Positions 1 to 11,059 are shown, counted from the stretch's first letter. The stretch: DNA of 64,000 nucleotides from Tenrec ecaudatus (GCF_050624435.1 NC_134536.1:128224758-128288757), one strand, 5' to 3'. Made by a program: numbers and translations. The notes: generated from the sequence alone by a model not told the origin.

Positions 1-544
1 CATTTTGGAGGGGACAGAATGCATGCCTTTCCATCCAGATGTCAGGGCACGTCCAGGTGCTGTGTCCCCAGGACAAGAGCAAGGAGTACGGGGAGAAACA
101 TCAAACCCATGCCCCCACGCTCCTGGCACATCCCAAGATCACCAGCCTTCTGACCATCACCTGGGCACAGGGCTTCATAACCCCAGCACCGCTCGCCCCC
201 ACCCCTACCCCAATCTCTCATCGTCCATCTCTCCTCAAGGCTCCAGGAGGAAGGCTGCGTGAGCCAGTAAGCTCCCACGCACCCTCACACACGCGCACAC
301 GTCACCACCACCACCACCACCCACCACAGGGCCCCACGGAGAAGAGAGGAGGGAGGGAGCGTTCCCAGAAACCCAGCTGTTCCAAGGGAGCCGACCTGGG
401 TCACCCTGCCCTCCCTAGCACTGGCACCCCAAACACACCCCTCGCCCCATTGCCCCACCGGGCTGAAAGCCCCTCACACAAACTGGGCCCTGAGCCATCC
501 TCCTCAGGTTTCCATGGCAGGGGCCCCGCAGGCAGGAGGGCAGG
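1..544. other. unique noncoding DNA with a (CAC)n tract
   Basis: GC-rich single-copy-looking sequence. A (CAC)n microsatellite lies at 303-328. No open frame here looks like a protein and I recognise no repeat. Confidence 0.5.
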
Positions 545-660
545 ACACCTGAGTTCAGCCTGCCACCGCTGCCTCTCTGCGTGACCTGGAGCAAGGCGCT
601 GTCTGCCTCTGGCCTCTGAGGCCTCCTTTGTGAAGCCCAGGGGCTAAGACTGCATGATTC
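545..660 (+). repeat. MIR SINE fragment
   Basis: The stretch reads like the MIR core in sense order: a 'gagttcag..ctgccaccgctg' block, then 'gtgacctggagcaagg', then the 'cctctgaggcctcc' block. It is diverged and lacks a clear 3' end. Confidence 0.5.
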
Positions 661-1592
661 CCGAAGCCCCATCAGGGCCATCAGGCCAGGACCGTAGAGA
701 GGCGGAATAGGTGATCGTGAGAAGAGCCAGGGACACCTGTCCTATGTCCTGGCAGATGACATGGGTGGGGGGCAGGACTGGGGTGTGGGGACAGGGGCAG
801 GGGCACCTTCGTGGGACCACTGCCTGGCTTTGACTATGTCACCAGCCAGTATTACAGCAAGCAAAGCTGAGTTAGGGAAGCGGAGGCCCACCGAACACAA
901 ACCCACTTTCCAGATGGGTGGGGCATGTGGATTTATGAGAGAATGGTGGCGGGGGGGTTAGTAAGAGACCACTGGGGTCTGGACACATGCCTGGGAGTGG
1001 GGGGTGGGTGGGGAGAGAGAAAAGAGGGCAAGAGAGAATGTCAGCGTCCCAGCCCCTGCTCTAGGGGAGGTGGTGGGTGGGGTGTCCCTGCCTCCAACCA
1101 GGGACCAGAAGTGTAGGAAGGAATTTATCAGGTGTGGTGGGGTCAGAGCAGGGCTCCAGGGAATGGAATGAGATGACTGTCAAGTGCACAGCAAGTGTTT
1201 GTGGGAAATGGAGAAAAGAGCCTTCCCTGCCCTGACCCCCGGTCCTCCCAGGCACACAGCTGACACCCCCAAACACTGGGAAGGCAAGGCTGTGGGTTCC
1301 TTCTCCCTGAGACTGCTGGGGAGACTCAGGCTGCTCCTGGCCTGCCTCGGGGTACAGCTCCTACTCTCTCTTGGGGTGGCAGGGGACTTTCAAGAGAGAG
1401 GGCTGCCCTAGTCAGCTGGCCAGGCAGGCAGAATCACACTGCCCTCCTCAGTCCTAGATCCAGGAACATCTGGACCTCCTGGGCAGTGCTCCCTGCACTG
1501 GGCCATATCGCCCCCTCGCAGGGCGCCAGAATGATACGGGAGGTGAGGTGGGGAGGGGGGCTGCAGAAGCAGATGCCTATACTTTATCCCGA
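661..1592. other. unique noncoding DNA, G-rich
   Basis: G-rich, with several runs of G around 760-1090. No repeat family or coding signal recognised. Confidence 0.4.
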
Positions 1593-1787
1593 GGAGCCTT
1601 GGTGGCGTGGTCCCTACAAGTTGAGCTGTGATCCACATGGTCAGCAGTTTGAAACCACCAGCAGCTCCAAGGGGAGAGGCTTTCTATTCCCGTACAGTCT
1701 CAAAAAAAAAAACAAAAAACACAGGGGTCACCAGGAGTCAGCAATGACCCTAAGGCAGTGAGTTTTGGGGTTTTTTTGTTTTGTTTT
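1593..1787 (+). repeat. AfroSINE
   Basis: Starts 'ggagccttggtggcg', carries the 'ggtcagcagtttgaaaccacc' segment and the 'tttctattcccgta' block, and ends with 'ggcagtgagttttgggg' plus a T-rich tail. An A-run at 1703-1720 has replaced part of the middle. Confidence 0.9.
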
Positions 1788-2190
1788 TATACTTTAGCCT
1801 GGATTATCAGAATTGACTCCATAGCCCTGAGTTTGTTTATGGGCTATAGTGCAAAAGCTTTTAGTTACCAGGGGAACACTGGGTAATTTTTTTTTCCCAA
1901 GAAGGGGGTGGTAGGTCAAATAAGTTTGGAAACCTATGTCCTAGGGGAACTGAGGCTGGAAACCCATGCAGAGCGGACGTCCCTCTTTCCCTCTATCCAT
2001 CTGCCCTTTTGCTGCATGGAGGACCACATTACACAAAGTATGGAGATGAGGATGGGGCTTAGTGCCAGTCCCTCCACCCCCTTCACTCCCAGACACTTAG
2101 GTCAATTAATGGACAATTGGAAGGGAGGAGAGTGTAGCTGGGGTGGGTGGGGGGCAGGGAACTGGTTGAGCAGAAATGCCCTCAATATGC
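1788..2190. other. noncoding DNA, nothing recognised
   Basis: T-rich at the left, where it continues the AfroSINE tail, then mixed sequence without a recognised repeat or coding frame. Confidence 0.35.
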
Positions 2191-2300
2191 TTTCTACTCC
2201 TATAAAACTTTACAGTCTCAGAACCCCACGGGGGGTAATTCTACCCTGTCTGCGCTACAGTGTTGCTATGTGTCAGAGTCGATGTGATGGCAGTGTGAGT
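2191..2300 (+). repeat. AfroSINE, 3' half
   Basis: Only the downstream half is present: 'tttctactcctataaa', 'acagtctcagaacccca', 'tgtcagagtcgatgtgatgg'. The tRNA-like 5' half is missing. Confidence 0.8.
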
Positions 2301-2394
2301 GCTTGATGATGGTGATGACGACAAAAAGGAGTCCTGGGGACTCAGTGGTTAAATGTTCCATTGCTAAACAAAACTAGGACACTTGTGATTATAT

Positions 2395-3012
2395 ATAAGA
2401 GGATAGGTTCATACAGCAAGAAGGAATATAACTGCTAATGAGTCCACACAGCAGGACAGAGGGCTCAGTTCAACTCACTTTCGTGGAACTGTTAATATCC
2501 TGGGAGTTCTTCAACTCACATGGGCTGCTGGGTCCAAGGTCAAGGAAGCAGACGGCGGAGTCCTCCCTCAGGCAAGGCAGGCAGAGTCTGCCCGCAGGCA
2601 GTAGGCAGCAGGGTGGGTCAGCAACAGTCAGTATCTCAGGAGCTTAGGGAAGCAGGTCCCGATGGGATATGGAACCCAAATAACGCAAGACGACAGGATC
2701 CACCAGCCTAAGCTCACGCAATGTACATACCAAGAGCATAGCAAAGCAGGTCTCAAAGGAACCTCAAGATTTAGCCACTCGATTCACGGGTTGGCTTGGC
2801 TACGGGCAGTGTAACACACAGGTTGAGGCAGAGAACTAGCTAAAGCAGTAGCACACCAGTCCGATCATCAGGGAGCAAGAAAGAGATGGGATGCTGGCGT
2901 CTTCATGTATCTTAGTCACCCTCCAATCAAGCTGCGTCCTGATCAAGCTCTACCCGCATGTTCCTGCTGGCCTAGTTGGCACAATAAATCTAACTCTCAC
3001 ACAAACCAAGAA
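2395..3012 (-). repeat. LTR-like interspersed repeat
   Basis: Shares order and wording with the copy at 52478-52985: a 'caatgtacat' region, a 'ccgatcatcagggagcaagaaa' block and a terminal 'ggcacaataaat' block. I infer a minus-strand LTR relic of the same broad family. Ends are not defined and no TSD was found. Confidence 0.4.
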
Positions 3013-3039
3013 GTCAGCTGTTGGAACCCACAAAGATCC

Positions 3040-3222
3040 TCCCCACTGTGGAGTGACTGCAGTGGATAGCAGCCCTCCAGGCAGCTCTGTAGCACAATCT
3101 GAGTCTGCAAACCTCTAAGGACGCAGATTGCCATATCTTTTTCCTGCTTATGGCCAGTGGGTTTGAACCACCAACCCTCGGATCAACAGCCCAGTACTTA
3201 GCGCACCACCCCAGCAGGGCTC
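3040..3222 (-). repeat. AfroSINE, older copy
   Basis: Read on the minus strand it begins 'gagccctgctgg', then 'ggttcaaacccac', then a degraded middle. Left-hand boundary approximate. Confidence 0.7.
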
Positions 3223-3267
3223 TTTGCATAATGATTTTGGCTTTGGAAGCCCTCTGGAGCATTTCAA

Positions 3268-3312
3268 CCCTGTCCTGTAGGGTCACTATGAAGCGCAATT
3301 GCCTTAACAATA
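3268..3312 (+). repeat. AfroSINE 3' fragment
   Basis: Short match to the 3' end: 'ctgtcctgtagggtcactatga'-type wording, shared with complete copies nearby. Confidence 0.4.
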
Positions 3313-3349
3313 ATGAATTGTTATTATGAAGGAGCTGGATTTGCCCTAA

Positions 3350-3558
3350 GGAGCCCTGGTGGGGTAGCAGGTTACTTGTTGGGCTACTAACCACGAGGTT
3401 ACCAGTTCGAAACCCCCAGCTGCTCCTTGGGAGAAAGATGAGTCTTTCTATTCCCGTAAAGAGTTAGAGTCTGGGAAACCCACAGGGGCAGTTGTACTGT
3501 GTCCCATAGAGTTGCTAGGAGTCGGAATCCACATGATGGCAGCAAGTTTGTTTTTTTG
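3350..3558 (+). repeat. AfroSINE, nearly complete
   Basis: One of the best-preserved copies here: 'ggagccctggtggggtagc' start, 'gttcgaaacccccagctgc', 'attcccgtaaagagtt', 'gtcggaatccacatgatgg' and a T/G-rich tail. Confidence 0.93.
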
Positions 3559-4507
3559 GGGGGTTGGGGATGAGGCCTGTCTGCTCTCCATGGAAGGCCC
3601 AGGTCCCAGCCCCAACCTTGCAGCCCAGCAAGGTTTATCAAGTGCTGCCACGACTGGTCAGCCCTCCCCGTCCTGTCCTCCATCATGCCCCTCTCAGGCT
3701 GTCTCTGAGTCACCACCCTCCCCATCTCTGTGTACCTTGCCAACCAGCTGTTGAACAGTTCGCCCGTGTCCCCCAGTTAGCTCCCTCACACAAACCTCAG
3801 ACTCACTCCTCACTGGGACAGGCTACTCCACCCTCCTTCCCTGCTGGCCCAGCTCTCCTCCAGGAATGCCTAGCTCCCTGAGAATGAGCAGGGCAACCTC
3901 CAGCCTCCTCAAAGCTACCCAAGGGGAAGGTGAGATGTGCAGGGAGGCAGCCCAGGCTGGCTGCCTCTGCAAGGGCTCGGGGGCTGCACCTCTGGCCACA
4001 GCAGGAGGGACCCTCCATATTCAGACAGAGATGGGGATCTTGAACGCCTGTCTGCTTCAGCCACCAAGGCCACTTAGCTGGGGACCTTCTGGCAGCTCTT
4101 CTGGCATGGGCACCTTCCAGACATTCTCTGGATGTCCTGGGCCCCCTCCCCAATCAAGCAAGACCTTCCCCTGTGCCTCCCTTCATGCCACCCCAAGCCT
4201 CTAGGGGGCGAGGGAGAGCAGTGCTGAAGTCTCAGCCCCCAGGGCACCTGCAGGTGGCTCTTGCTCCAGTCTCCTGGGCACAGTCAGCTGGCCCTGGGGG
4301 TGGGGTCCCCAAGCTTGAGGCTGTCACACTGGGGAAAGGAAGTAGGACCAGGGCTGGGAGGATGGGGTTGCTCAGTGAGTGCAGGGGCAAGAGAGGTAGG
4401 CTGGGCCCTGAGGAACGTGGCCAGGCGTGGGTTTAGCAGCCTGAGAGCACAGTCCTGCTCTGCTGTCCGTCGGCGGCAAAAAAGGAGAGAAGTGGACGTG
4501 AACCATC
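3559..4507. other. unique GC-rich noncoding DNA
   Basis: CT/GA-rich sequence. Open frames over it are short and show no domain or codon pattern I recognise. Confidence 0.4.
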
Positions 4508-4691
4508 AAACCCGACTCGCTGCATCGGGCGATCCCAGCGCACAGCCGCCCTTTAGACAGGGCTGCCCCTGTGGACGGCTGAGACTCTGAAACCCCTTTA
4601 CCGGAGCAGAAAGCCTCTCTCTTCTGCTGCTGGGTTTGAACGACTCGCGGTTAGCAAACCAACATGTAGCTCACTACCCCACTGGTGCTCC
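4508..4691 (-). repeat. AfroSINE
   Basis: Minus-strand copy ending on the plus strand with 'cactggtgctcc', the complement of the 5' end. 'ggtttgaacgactcgcgg' marks the tRNA-like B-box area. The 3' end is eroded. Confidence 0.8.
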
Positions 4692-5309
4692 AGGGCCTCT
4701 GGAATTTCTGGATTTCTATCTGGCCTTGAAAGGGGAGTGGGGTGGGGGGGGTGCTCCTTGGCGCCACCTCTTCCCCAAAGAAGGACGGAAACTAGGGTGA
4801 GGCAGGAGGTGCTCACCCTTAAGGGCCATGCCAGGACAGGGTCAGCCCTGAGAGTGAGTGCCTCCTTAAATACTGCACCTCCACCACCAGTCTGCCCCAG
4901 ACAGAGTGGTTTGCCTCTCTTGGGAGGTAAAGCCTAGAGGCAATTTGAGTGAGGAGATGGCCCGGGTTTTTTACATGGGACCATGAATCAGCACTTGATT
5001 CAACAAGAGGGGAGGGGCAGGGAGACAAGTCTGAGGAGCAGGCCAGCCCTCTCCTGAGCCTCTGAGTGTCTCTGCGTCTGTCTGTGTGTGTACTTGTGAA
5101 TCTGCATGGTTCTGGCTGTGTCTCCTTGGACCGGGACTATGGGCTCTCTGGGCCTCTGCTTCTTTGAGGGGGCAGGGGATGAAATAATATCGCATGCCGG
5201 GGTCGGGGGTCGTTGTGAGGTTGGATGGGAAGGAGGGAGAGCCTGTCTCACAGATGCACCCCCTCTATGCACGGCACGCCAAGTATGAACTCCCACTCCC
5301 AGCCACCCT
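4692..5309. other. unique noncoding DNA
   Basis: Moderately GC-rich, with a TG-rich patch near 5080-5095. Nothing else recognised. Confidence 0.4.
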
Positions 5310-5455
5310 GGGGGACAGAGCAGAACTGCTCCCAGGGGTCTCTGACACTGTAACTCTTGGTGGAGGCAGAAAGCCTCATCGTCCTCCAGCAGAGCCCTGG
5401 TGGGTTTGAACCACTGACCTTACGGTCAGCAGCCCAGGGCTGAACCCACTGTGTC
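5310..5455 (-). repeat. AfroSINE, rearranged
   Basis: Contains 'gtaactcttggtggaggcagaaagcc' and 'gggtttgaaccactgacc' in the usual minus-strand order, but 'agccctggtgggtttgaac' fuses wording of two parts, which suggests a local rearrangement. Confidence 0.7.
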
Positions 5456-5500
5456 TCTCACACAGTAGGACCGAAATAAATGGTAGTTGTTATTCTCATG

Positions 5501-5680
5501 GTTGGAGTCCCTGCGTGACGCAAACAGTTAGCACACTTGACCACTAACAGAAAGGTTGGAGGTTCATGCGAGCCCAAAGGCACCTTGGAAGAAAGGCCTG
5601 AGGATCTGACTTCTGGAAAAGCCATTCCAGTCGACGTGGGATCACTATGAACCAGAAACAATTCAACCGCCCATTTTTTT
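5501..5680 (+). repeat. AfroSINE, older afrotherian subtype
   Basis: Begins 'ttggagtccctgcgtgacgc' and carries 'gaaaggttggaggttc' and 'gaagaaaggcctgagga', wording of the older subtype rather than the young copies. Ends in a T-run. Confidence 0.8.
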
Positions 5681-5740
5681 AATTCCCACTATATTAATAT
5701 TATTATTTATATGTGTGGGGCCAGCTTTCTGTACACACAT

Positions 5741-5812
5741 GCACACACCCTCTCTCGTCCTTACACACATGCACACATTGTAATTCACCCCCCACACATA
5801 CATACATACCTC
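5741..5812 (+). repeat. CA/ACAT-rich low-complexity sequence
   Basis: Degenerate (CA)n and (ACAT)n wording, interrupted. Confidence 0.6.
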
Positions 5813-5930
5813 CTGTTTCAACCAAGCAGACTTAGACAGCCCAAACACACATTTCTTATTTCTTCCTCAAGCCCGAGGGAAAGGAGCCCCCCAGCCCACT
5901 GCTTTTCATTGATCCCCCCAACTCCTACTC

Positions 5931-6117
5931 AAACCAAACCAAACTCACTGCCGTCGAGTCAATCCACCTATGAGTTTCTGAGACTGTACATGTTGACAGC
6001 AGTAGGAAGCCCAGTCTTTCTCACAGGGAGCTGCTGGTGGTTTTGAACTGCCAGCCATGGGGATCATAGGCCACTACACTACACAGTGTAGTGTAACCAC
6101 TACACTGCCAGGACCCC
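5931..6117 (-). repeat. AfroSINE with a hairpin near its 5' end
   Basis: Plus-strand wording runs 'caaactcactgccgtcgagtc' to 'ctgccaggacccc', a complete minus-strand copy. The tRNA-like part contains a perfect inverted repeat with 9-bp arms (6072-6080 and 6085-6093) around a 4-bp loop. Confidence 0.88.
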
Positions 6118-6249
6118 TACCAATTCCTACAGCATCAGCACCTACCGCCCTGGAACTGTGGCCCCTGGGTGCAACTCCCAGTCGCGAGTCCCTGTGCTCA
6201 AGGAGAACTGGCCCAGGGGGTCCCTAGGTAGCCATCCTCAGGCAGGCCT

Positions 6250-6345
6250 TCACTCAGTCTTTCTGCCAGGGAGTCCATCCCTGGGCTCAAACAACCCGTT
6301 TTTCCACTAGCAGACCAGTGTTAACCCTTTGTGACACCAGGGCTC
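6250..6345 (-). repeat. AfroSINE, 5' half
   Basis: Ends 'gtgacaccagggctc' on the plus strand. Only the 5' half is readable and the rest is eroded. Confidence 0.6.
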
Positions 6346-6391
6346 ATGACAGCTCTTTTCCCAGTTTCAGTGTACTTAACTTTGCAAGGGA

Positions 6392-6466
6392 GTATGTGCA
6401 TGTGAGTCTGTGTGTGTGTGGGGGGGTGCGTGTGCTGTGCATGTGTGTGTGCGTGTGTGTGTGTTG
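6392..6466 (+). repeat. (GT)n microsatellite, interrupted
   Basis: Alternating GT with G-run and GC interruptions. Confidence 0.85.
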
Positions 6467-6537
6467 TCACTCTTCAGCACTCAGCAGGAGGGCCATTATT
6501 TCCTCTGCCTTCTACCCCTCCCCTGTCACAGCAAGCA

Positions 6538-6738
6538 GGAGCCCTGCTGGTATACTAGGTGACATACTGAGCTGCCAACTGCGAGGTCAGTGCTTCAAGC
6601 CCACCAGCTGCTCTGCTGGAGAAAGAGGAGGCGCTCTGCCCCAACACAGGTGGCCGTCTGGGGAACCCGCAGGAGGCAGTTCTACTCTGTCCTACGGGGT
6701 GACCACGCGTCAAAACTGACACGATGCGTCTCAGATTT
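6538..6738 (+). repeat. AfroSINE
   Basis: 'ggagccctgctggtatac' start, 'aactgcgaggtcagtgcttc', 'ggcagttctactctgtccta' and a short T-run at the end. Confidence 0.88.
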
Positions 6739-6750
6739 TTTGGCTGTTGC

Positions 6751-6784
6751 TGTTTGTTTGTCTGTCTGTCTGTCTGTCTGTTTG
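6751..6784 (+). repeat. (TCTG)n/(TTTG)n microsatellite
   Basis: Tetranucleotide repeat of TTTG followed by about five TCTG units. Confidence 0.9.
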
Positions 6785-6937
6785 TGGCCCCAGCCTGAGG
6801 ATGGACACAGCGTATGCACTTAGGGCCTCTTCAAACAACGATTGTGAAGATGATGGCGACCAGAATCTGCTTGCATCCCCCGTGTGCCTTTCCCGACTGC
6901 CCTCAGGCACGCTCGCCATCACCCTGTGAGACCGATC

Positions 6938-7082
6938 GCAATCCCCCCTTCACAGAGGAGGAAACCGGAGCTCAGAGAGCTTAAATAACTTGCCCAAGGT
7001 CACACAGCACACGAGAGACACCACTGAGATCTACGCTCGAGCTGAGCTGGCTCCCAGCCTGAACTGCTCAACCACTGGGTTT
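6938..7082 (-). repeat. MIR SINE
   Basis: Complement of the MIR core: 'cacagaggaggaaac', 'agagagcttaaataact', 'cccaaggtcacacagc', then a diverged remainder ending near 'caaccactgg'. Confidence 0.85.
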
Positions 7083-7694
7083 GAGGCAAAGAAGGACCTG
7101 TCGGGCAGCCTGAACGGCCTCGGTGCTCGGAAAGGAACTTGACTCTCCAGCAGGCTGGCCTCAGCACTCGCTCAGATGCTCTCCGCCCTTCCAGTCACCG
7201 TCCACGGGGTCAGACACCAGAGAGAGGCAGGCGGCGGCCTCAGTCACCGCAGAAAAGGGGCAGGCCTCTCTAGAGTTTGAGAGAACTTCTCCAGCAAATT
7301 GGGTTGAAAATACAAAAAGGGAAGTCGCGTACCCTGATCCTTCCATCCCTAGACTGTGCGGGTCGATCCTGACTCTCCCAGATACGTCCAACAGTGTGGG
7401 CACAAGGTACCCGGGTCACAGCCGCACAGGTTGATTCCACACCAAACATGCTCACGCCCAACTCTGCCGTCCCGGATGGCCGAGGCTCACAGCCTGGTCT
7501 TCATCTCCTGAGGGAGTTTTCCGGAAAAGAATGAACCAATCGAAACACTGCCTTCTCGGGGGATGCGGAGAGGTTAGTGGAGGAGGTTAGGACGACTGAT
7601 TTTTAGGATTCCCAAAGGGCACTCTTGATAAAGAACACAAGATAATCACAGCGACTTTCCAGGAAAAGAAGTTTTAAGAACAGGGACAACTGAG
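7083..7694. other. unique noncoding DNA
   Basis: No repeat recognised. The right end may belong to the mariner relic that follows. Confidence 0.35.
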
Positions 7695-7872
7695 TTGGTG
7701 GGGGAAAAGTCGGGAAAGTTGCGCAAAGGCATCTTCTTCCACCTCAACAAAGAATGCGGGCAGCCTGCTCATGCGTCCAGAGCAGCACGGGCATTCCTGG
7801 GAGGATTTCACGAGGAAACCTTCCCCCATCACCCACCCTTCAGCCCTGAGCTGGCCCCTTCAGGCTTCTTTT

Positions 7873-7913
<41 letters not shown>

Positions 7914-7946
7914 CCCAAACTCAAGGAACATGTCACAGGAACATGA
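7695..7946 (+). pseudogene. mariner-type transposase relic with (CA)n inside the reading frame
   Basis: The plus-strand frame gives an 83-residue stretch resembling the C-terminal catalytic part of mariner transposases. 'AHASRAARAFLGGF' matches the 'PHTA-RA--FL' region. 'FPHHPPFSPELAPSGFFLY' matches the hallmark 'LPHPPYSPDLAPSDFFLF', which carries the third acidic catalytic residue; that Asp is Gly here (APSG for APSD). 'LPKLKEHVTG' follows as expected. Between the two blocks a (CA)n microsatellite (7876-7911) adds alternating Thr-His codons without breaking the frame. The N-terminal DNA-binding half and the inverted repeats were not found. The relic is dead; the exact mariner family is not resolved. 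Confidence 0.75.
7876..7911 (+). repeat. (CA)n microsatellite
   Basis: About 18 uninterrupted CA units, inside the mariner relic. Confidence 0.98.
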
Positions 7947-8230
7947 TTTGAGTCCCTTAAGAATGTGTCCAAACTGCCACCTGGACGGGGTATGACCCAG
8001 AGTGCAGACGCCGTGGTGTTGTCATCAAGGGCTCTTGGATTTTGTTGCAATGCTTCCTGACTTGCCCCTGTGTTGTATCTACAGGGTCCGTGTTTCTCTT
8101 CCCTCCCTCTGTGGATCCACCACCAGTCTTGGGATGGGTTGGCGCTTTGACGAACAACATTGGCCAGAGAGGATCATGTCAGGGAGCAGGATGGGGTGCC
8201 TGGAGGGACGTGCACCTCCACCAGCCCCTG
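7947..8230. other. noncoding DNA, possibly the end of the mariner relic
   Basis: Follows the transposase relic in the expected 3' position, but I could not identify a terminal inverted repeat. Confidence 0.3.
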
Positions 8231-8244
8231 TCCTAATCTCACTT

Positions 8245-9263
8245 TTTAAAAACTTTTTAAAAATCATTTTATTGGGGGCTCATACAATTCTTATCACAAT
8301 CCATACCTACATCCATTGTGTCAAGAACTTATGTACATTTGTTGCCATCATCATTCTCAAAACATTTGCCTTCTACTTGAGCCCTTAATATCTGCTGCTC
8401 ATTTCCCCCTCCCTCCCCACCTCCCCCTCACCTCGTGAACCCTTCATCATTCATATATTATTATTATTTTGTCATATATTACACTGTCTGACATCTCCAC
8501 CTGCCCTCTACTCTGCTGTCTCTCCCCCAGGGATGAGGCTCTGTGTAGATTCCTGTAATCAGTTCCCCCTTTCTATCCCAGATTCTCTCCACCTTCCAGG
8601 CATTGCCACTCTCACCACTGGTTCTGGAGGAGTCATCTGTCCTGGATTCCCTGTGTTTCCAGTTCCTATCTGTACCAATGTACATCCTCTGGTCTAGCCA
8701 GATTTGCAAGGTAGTATTGGGATCATGATAGTGGGGGGGGAGGAAGTATTTAAGAACTAGAGGAAAGTTACATGTTTCATCGTTTCTACCCTGCACCCTG
8801 CCTGGTTCATCTCCTCCCCACAGCCCCTCAGCAAGGGGTGTCCGGTTGGCTACCAATGGGCTTTGAGTCTCCACTCTGCACTCACCCACATTTTCAATGA
8901 TATGTTTTTTTGTTCCTTGGTGCTTGATACCTGACCCCTTCGACAGCTCGTGGTCACACAGGCTGGTGTGTTTCTTCCATGTGGGCTTTATTGCTTCTGA
9001 GCTATATGGCCACTTGTTTATCTTCAAGCCTTTAAGACCCCAGATGCTATATCTTTTGATAGCTGGGCACCATCAGCTTTCTTCACCACATTTGCTTATG
9101 CACACATTTGTCTTCAGTGGTTGTGTCAGGAAGGTGGGCACCCACTGATATGGTTTTTAGCTCTGACAACTGGTCTCTTCTACACCTTGTGGTCAGCCAA
9201 GCTGGTGTGCTTCTTCCATGTGGGCTTTGATGCTTCTCAGCTAGATGGCCTCTTGTTTATCTC
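8245..9263 (-). mobile_element. 5'-truncated LINE-1 3'UTR insertion with 14-bp TSD
   Basis: The left end is the complement of a LINE-1 tail ('aatcattttattgggggctc' is AATAAAATGATT reversed). The element is bounded by a perfect 14-bp duplication TCCTAATCTCACTT at 8231-8244 and 9264-9277. It holds only 3'UTR. Near its 5' end a 3'UTR unit containing 'ttcttccatgtgggcttt' occurs twice (about 8970 and 9213), so the 3'UTR carries an internal tandem repeat. The perfect TSD indicates a recent insertion. Confidence 0.93.
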
Positions 9264-9277
9264 TCCTAATCTCACTT

Positions 9278-10026
9278 CACGACTCACCCCACCACTGGGA
9301 ACTTCCCTTCTGTCTCTCTAGGGTTAACCGCCTTGGACTCTACTCCGCCTCCTCCTGGAGCGATTTCCCATGGAGTGGTTCATTCCTCTCTGTGCGCCTT
9401 CCTTTCCTCCACTCGGAAATGGGGCCAGTTAAACTACGGGCTCCCAGGCACAGCAAAGATTGAAGGAGGTGATGGGTGTGACATGCAGGGGCTGACTTGG
9501 ACTGAATGAATGGGACATGCTAGGGGCTGTTGGTGGTGTCCTAACTAGATGGCCCTCCTCTAGCGACAGGGAAGTTGTTTGTCCCACATACTCGCTGGCA
9601 TGCATGTCCCCCACAATCGGCTCTCTACTCTTGCCTGCCCTCCTGTCATACCTACCCCAGCCCGCTGAAACCTAGAACCATAGAACTCCGTGGAGGAAAC
9701 GGTTGCCAAGAGCACATTGTCTGGAAAATTCCCTGCAACTTGGCCCAAATCCCACATACCTGTGTGCCCCCGGATCACCTGCAAAGCCCTCCATGCTCAC
9801 AAACGGACCCCCCACATCTAGGCTAACAAAGCCAGGTGGGTGGGGAACATTTTTTGGACTTTCTTCTTCTTTTTTCTTTTTTTTTTTCTTTTGATGAATG
9901 GACTTCCGACCTCATTATGCACCACACAAGGAAATCAATCTCATAATTTGATGCCACACCTTGTTCCGGACAAAAGAGAAAAGGAAAAAATGGGTGCTGT
10001 TATTACTGTCATAGTTTGCTCACTCT
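9278..10026. other. unique noncoding DNA
   Basis: Contains a T-run at about 9859-9892. No other repeat recognised until the mariner-like fragment. Confidence 0.35.
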
Positions 10027-10115
10027 CCGTGGTCACAAGTCTTGGCACCAAATGACTTTTGGCTATTTCCACACACCAAGGAATTTGTTCCCAAGGAAGA
10101 CGTCTCGACAGCACT
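10027..10115 (+). pseudogene. short mariner-like transposase fragment
   Basis: The plus frame reads 'LAPNDFWLFPHTKEFVPKED', close to the 'LAPSDFWLFPKLK' box of mariner transposases around the third catalytic acidic residue, which is an intact Asp here. Only this box is convincing. Flanking frames are broken and no inverted repeats were seen. It uses DFWLF rather than DFFLF, so it probably belongs to a different mariner lineage from the relic at 7695-7946. Confidence 0.5.
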
Positions 10116-10594
10116 GAGGAATCTCTCTCCATGTGCAAAAGGCAGCCCGATTGCCCCTACGTTGATTCGTAAATTGAGGAGATATCTCTGGATACTTCCT
10201 GACATACCAGGCCCCAGGTCTGGACCTGGGAAGATAGCAAGAGGAGACGGACACCGTTCCTGTCCTCTTGTATCGACAGAGTACCGACCCGGGTCTGTCT
10301 TATGGTGGCAAGGAAGGCCGGTTGAGGAACGAGAGGCTAAGAGAGGAGAAAGAACTTCCAGGAGAAGATGACCACCTGAACACCTGCGTCTGCTTCAGCT
10401 CTGTCCTAAAATGCTAAACACCCCACCCACCCCAAAAAAGAGCCTTAATCCGTTTTCAATCTGGAGACCTGAGAGCAGGTAGGAAAGAGCCTGCCAAGGA
10501 AGCAATGGCTATGCCAGGTAGCTGTCAGAGGCTGCCGAGGCCGCGTTTGACGGCGTAGGCTGCCCCGCAGGGTTTCCACGGCTGTGGTCTATCT
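10116..10594. other. noncoding DNA, nothing recognised
   Basis: The left part may be the 3' remainder of the mariner-like copy. No other signal. Confidence 0.3.
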
Positions 10595-10785
10595 GGAGCC
10601 CTGGTGGCTTAGTGCCCGTGCATTTGGGCTGCTTACCAGAAGGCCAGCAGTCGGAGTCCACCAGCCGTTCCACAGGAGAAAGACGTGGCTTTCTACTCCC
10701 GAAAAGAGCTACGCTCTCGGAAACTCACAGGGGCAGCGCCCCATAGGATTGGAATCTACGCCCTGGCAGGCGGTTCGGTTTGGGT
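10595..10785 (+). repeat. AfroSINE
   Basis: 'ggagccctggtggcttagtg' start, 'tttctactcccgaaaagagc' and 'aaactcacaggggcagc'. The end is eroded after 'ggcaggcggttcgg'. Confidence 0.88.
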
Positions 10786-11059
10786 TGGAATCTTGGTGGA
10801 AGTAGATCGCCAAGCAGCCATCGGGGTGTTCAAACTGTCAACCTTGCCATTAACTGCCAAGCTTGTAACTGCTGCACACCTAGAATTGCTCTGGGGCAAA
10901 CCTTAAGCACCAGGGTCCCCCAAAGGATCAGGAGTCCGTGACCCTGCTGGACGTGGAGGGGGTTCAGCAAATAAGGGAGGACTGCCTTCCATGCCCCATG
11001 GTCAGGCAAGAAGCTAGAGGCCTGTTTCCTGGAGAGGGTGCAGCGCCATCTCCGGGGGT

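Noticed and set aside
300-330. CRISPR-like or other regular array, suggested by short direct repeats.
   Set aside because: Plain trinucleotide microsatellite in a mammalian genome.
7695-7946. A real gene with a Thr-His repeat domain.
   Set aside because: The flanking residues match mariner transposase boxes and the repeat is a plain (CA)n microsatellite.
8479-9027. 182-codon minus-strand open frame.
   Set aside because: It lies wholly in the LINE-1 3'UTR at 8245-9263, a noncoding part of the element.
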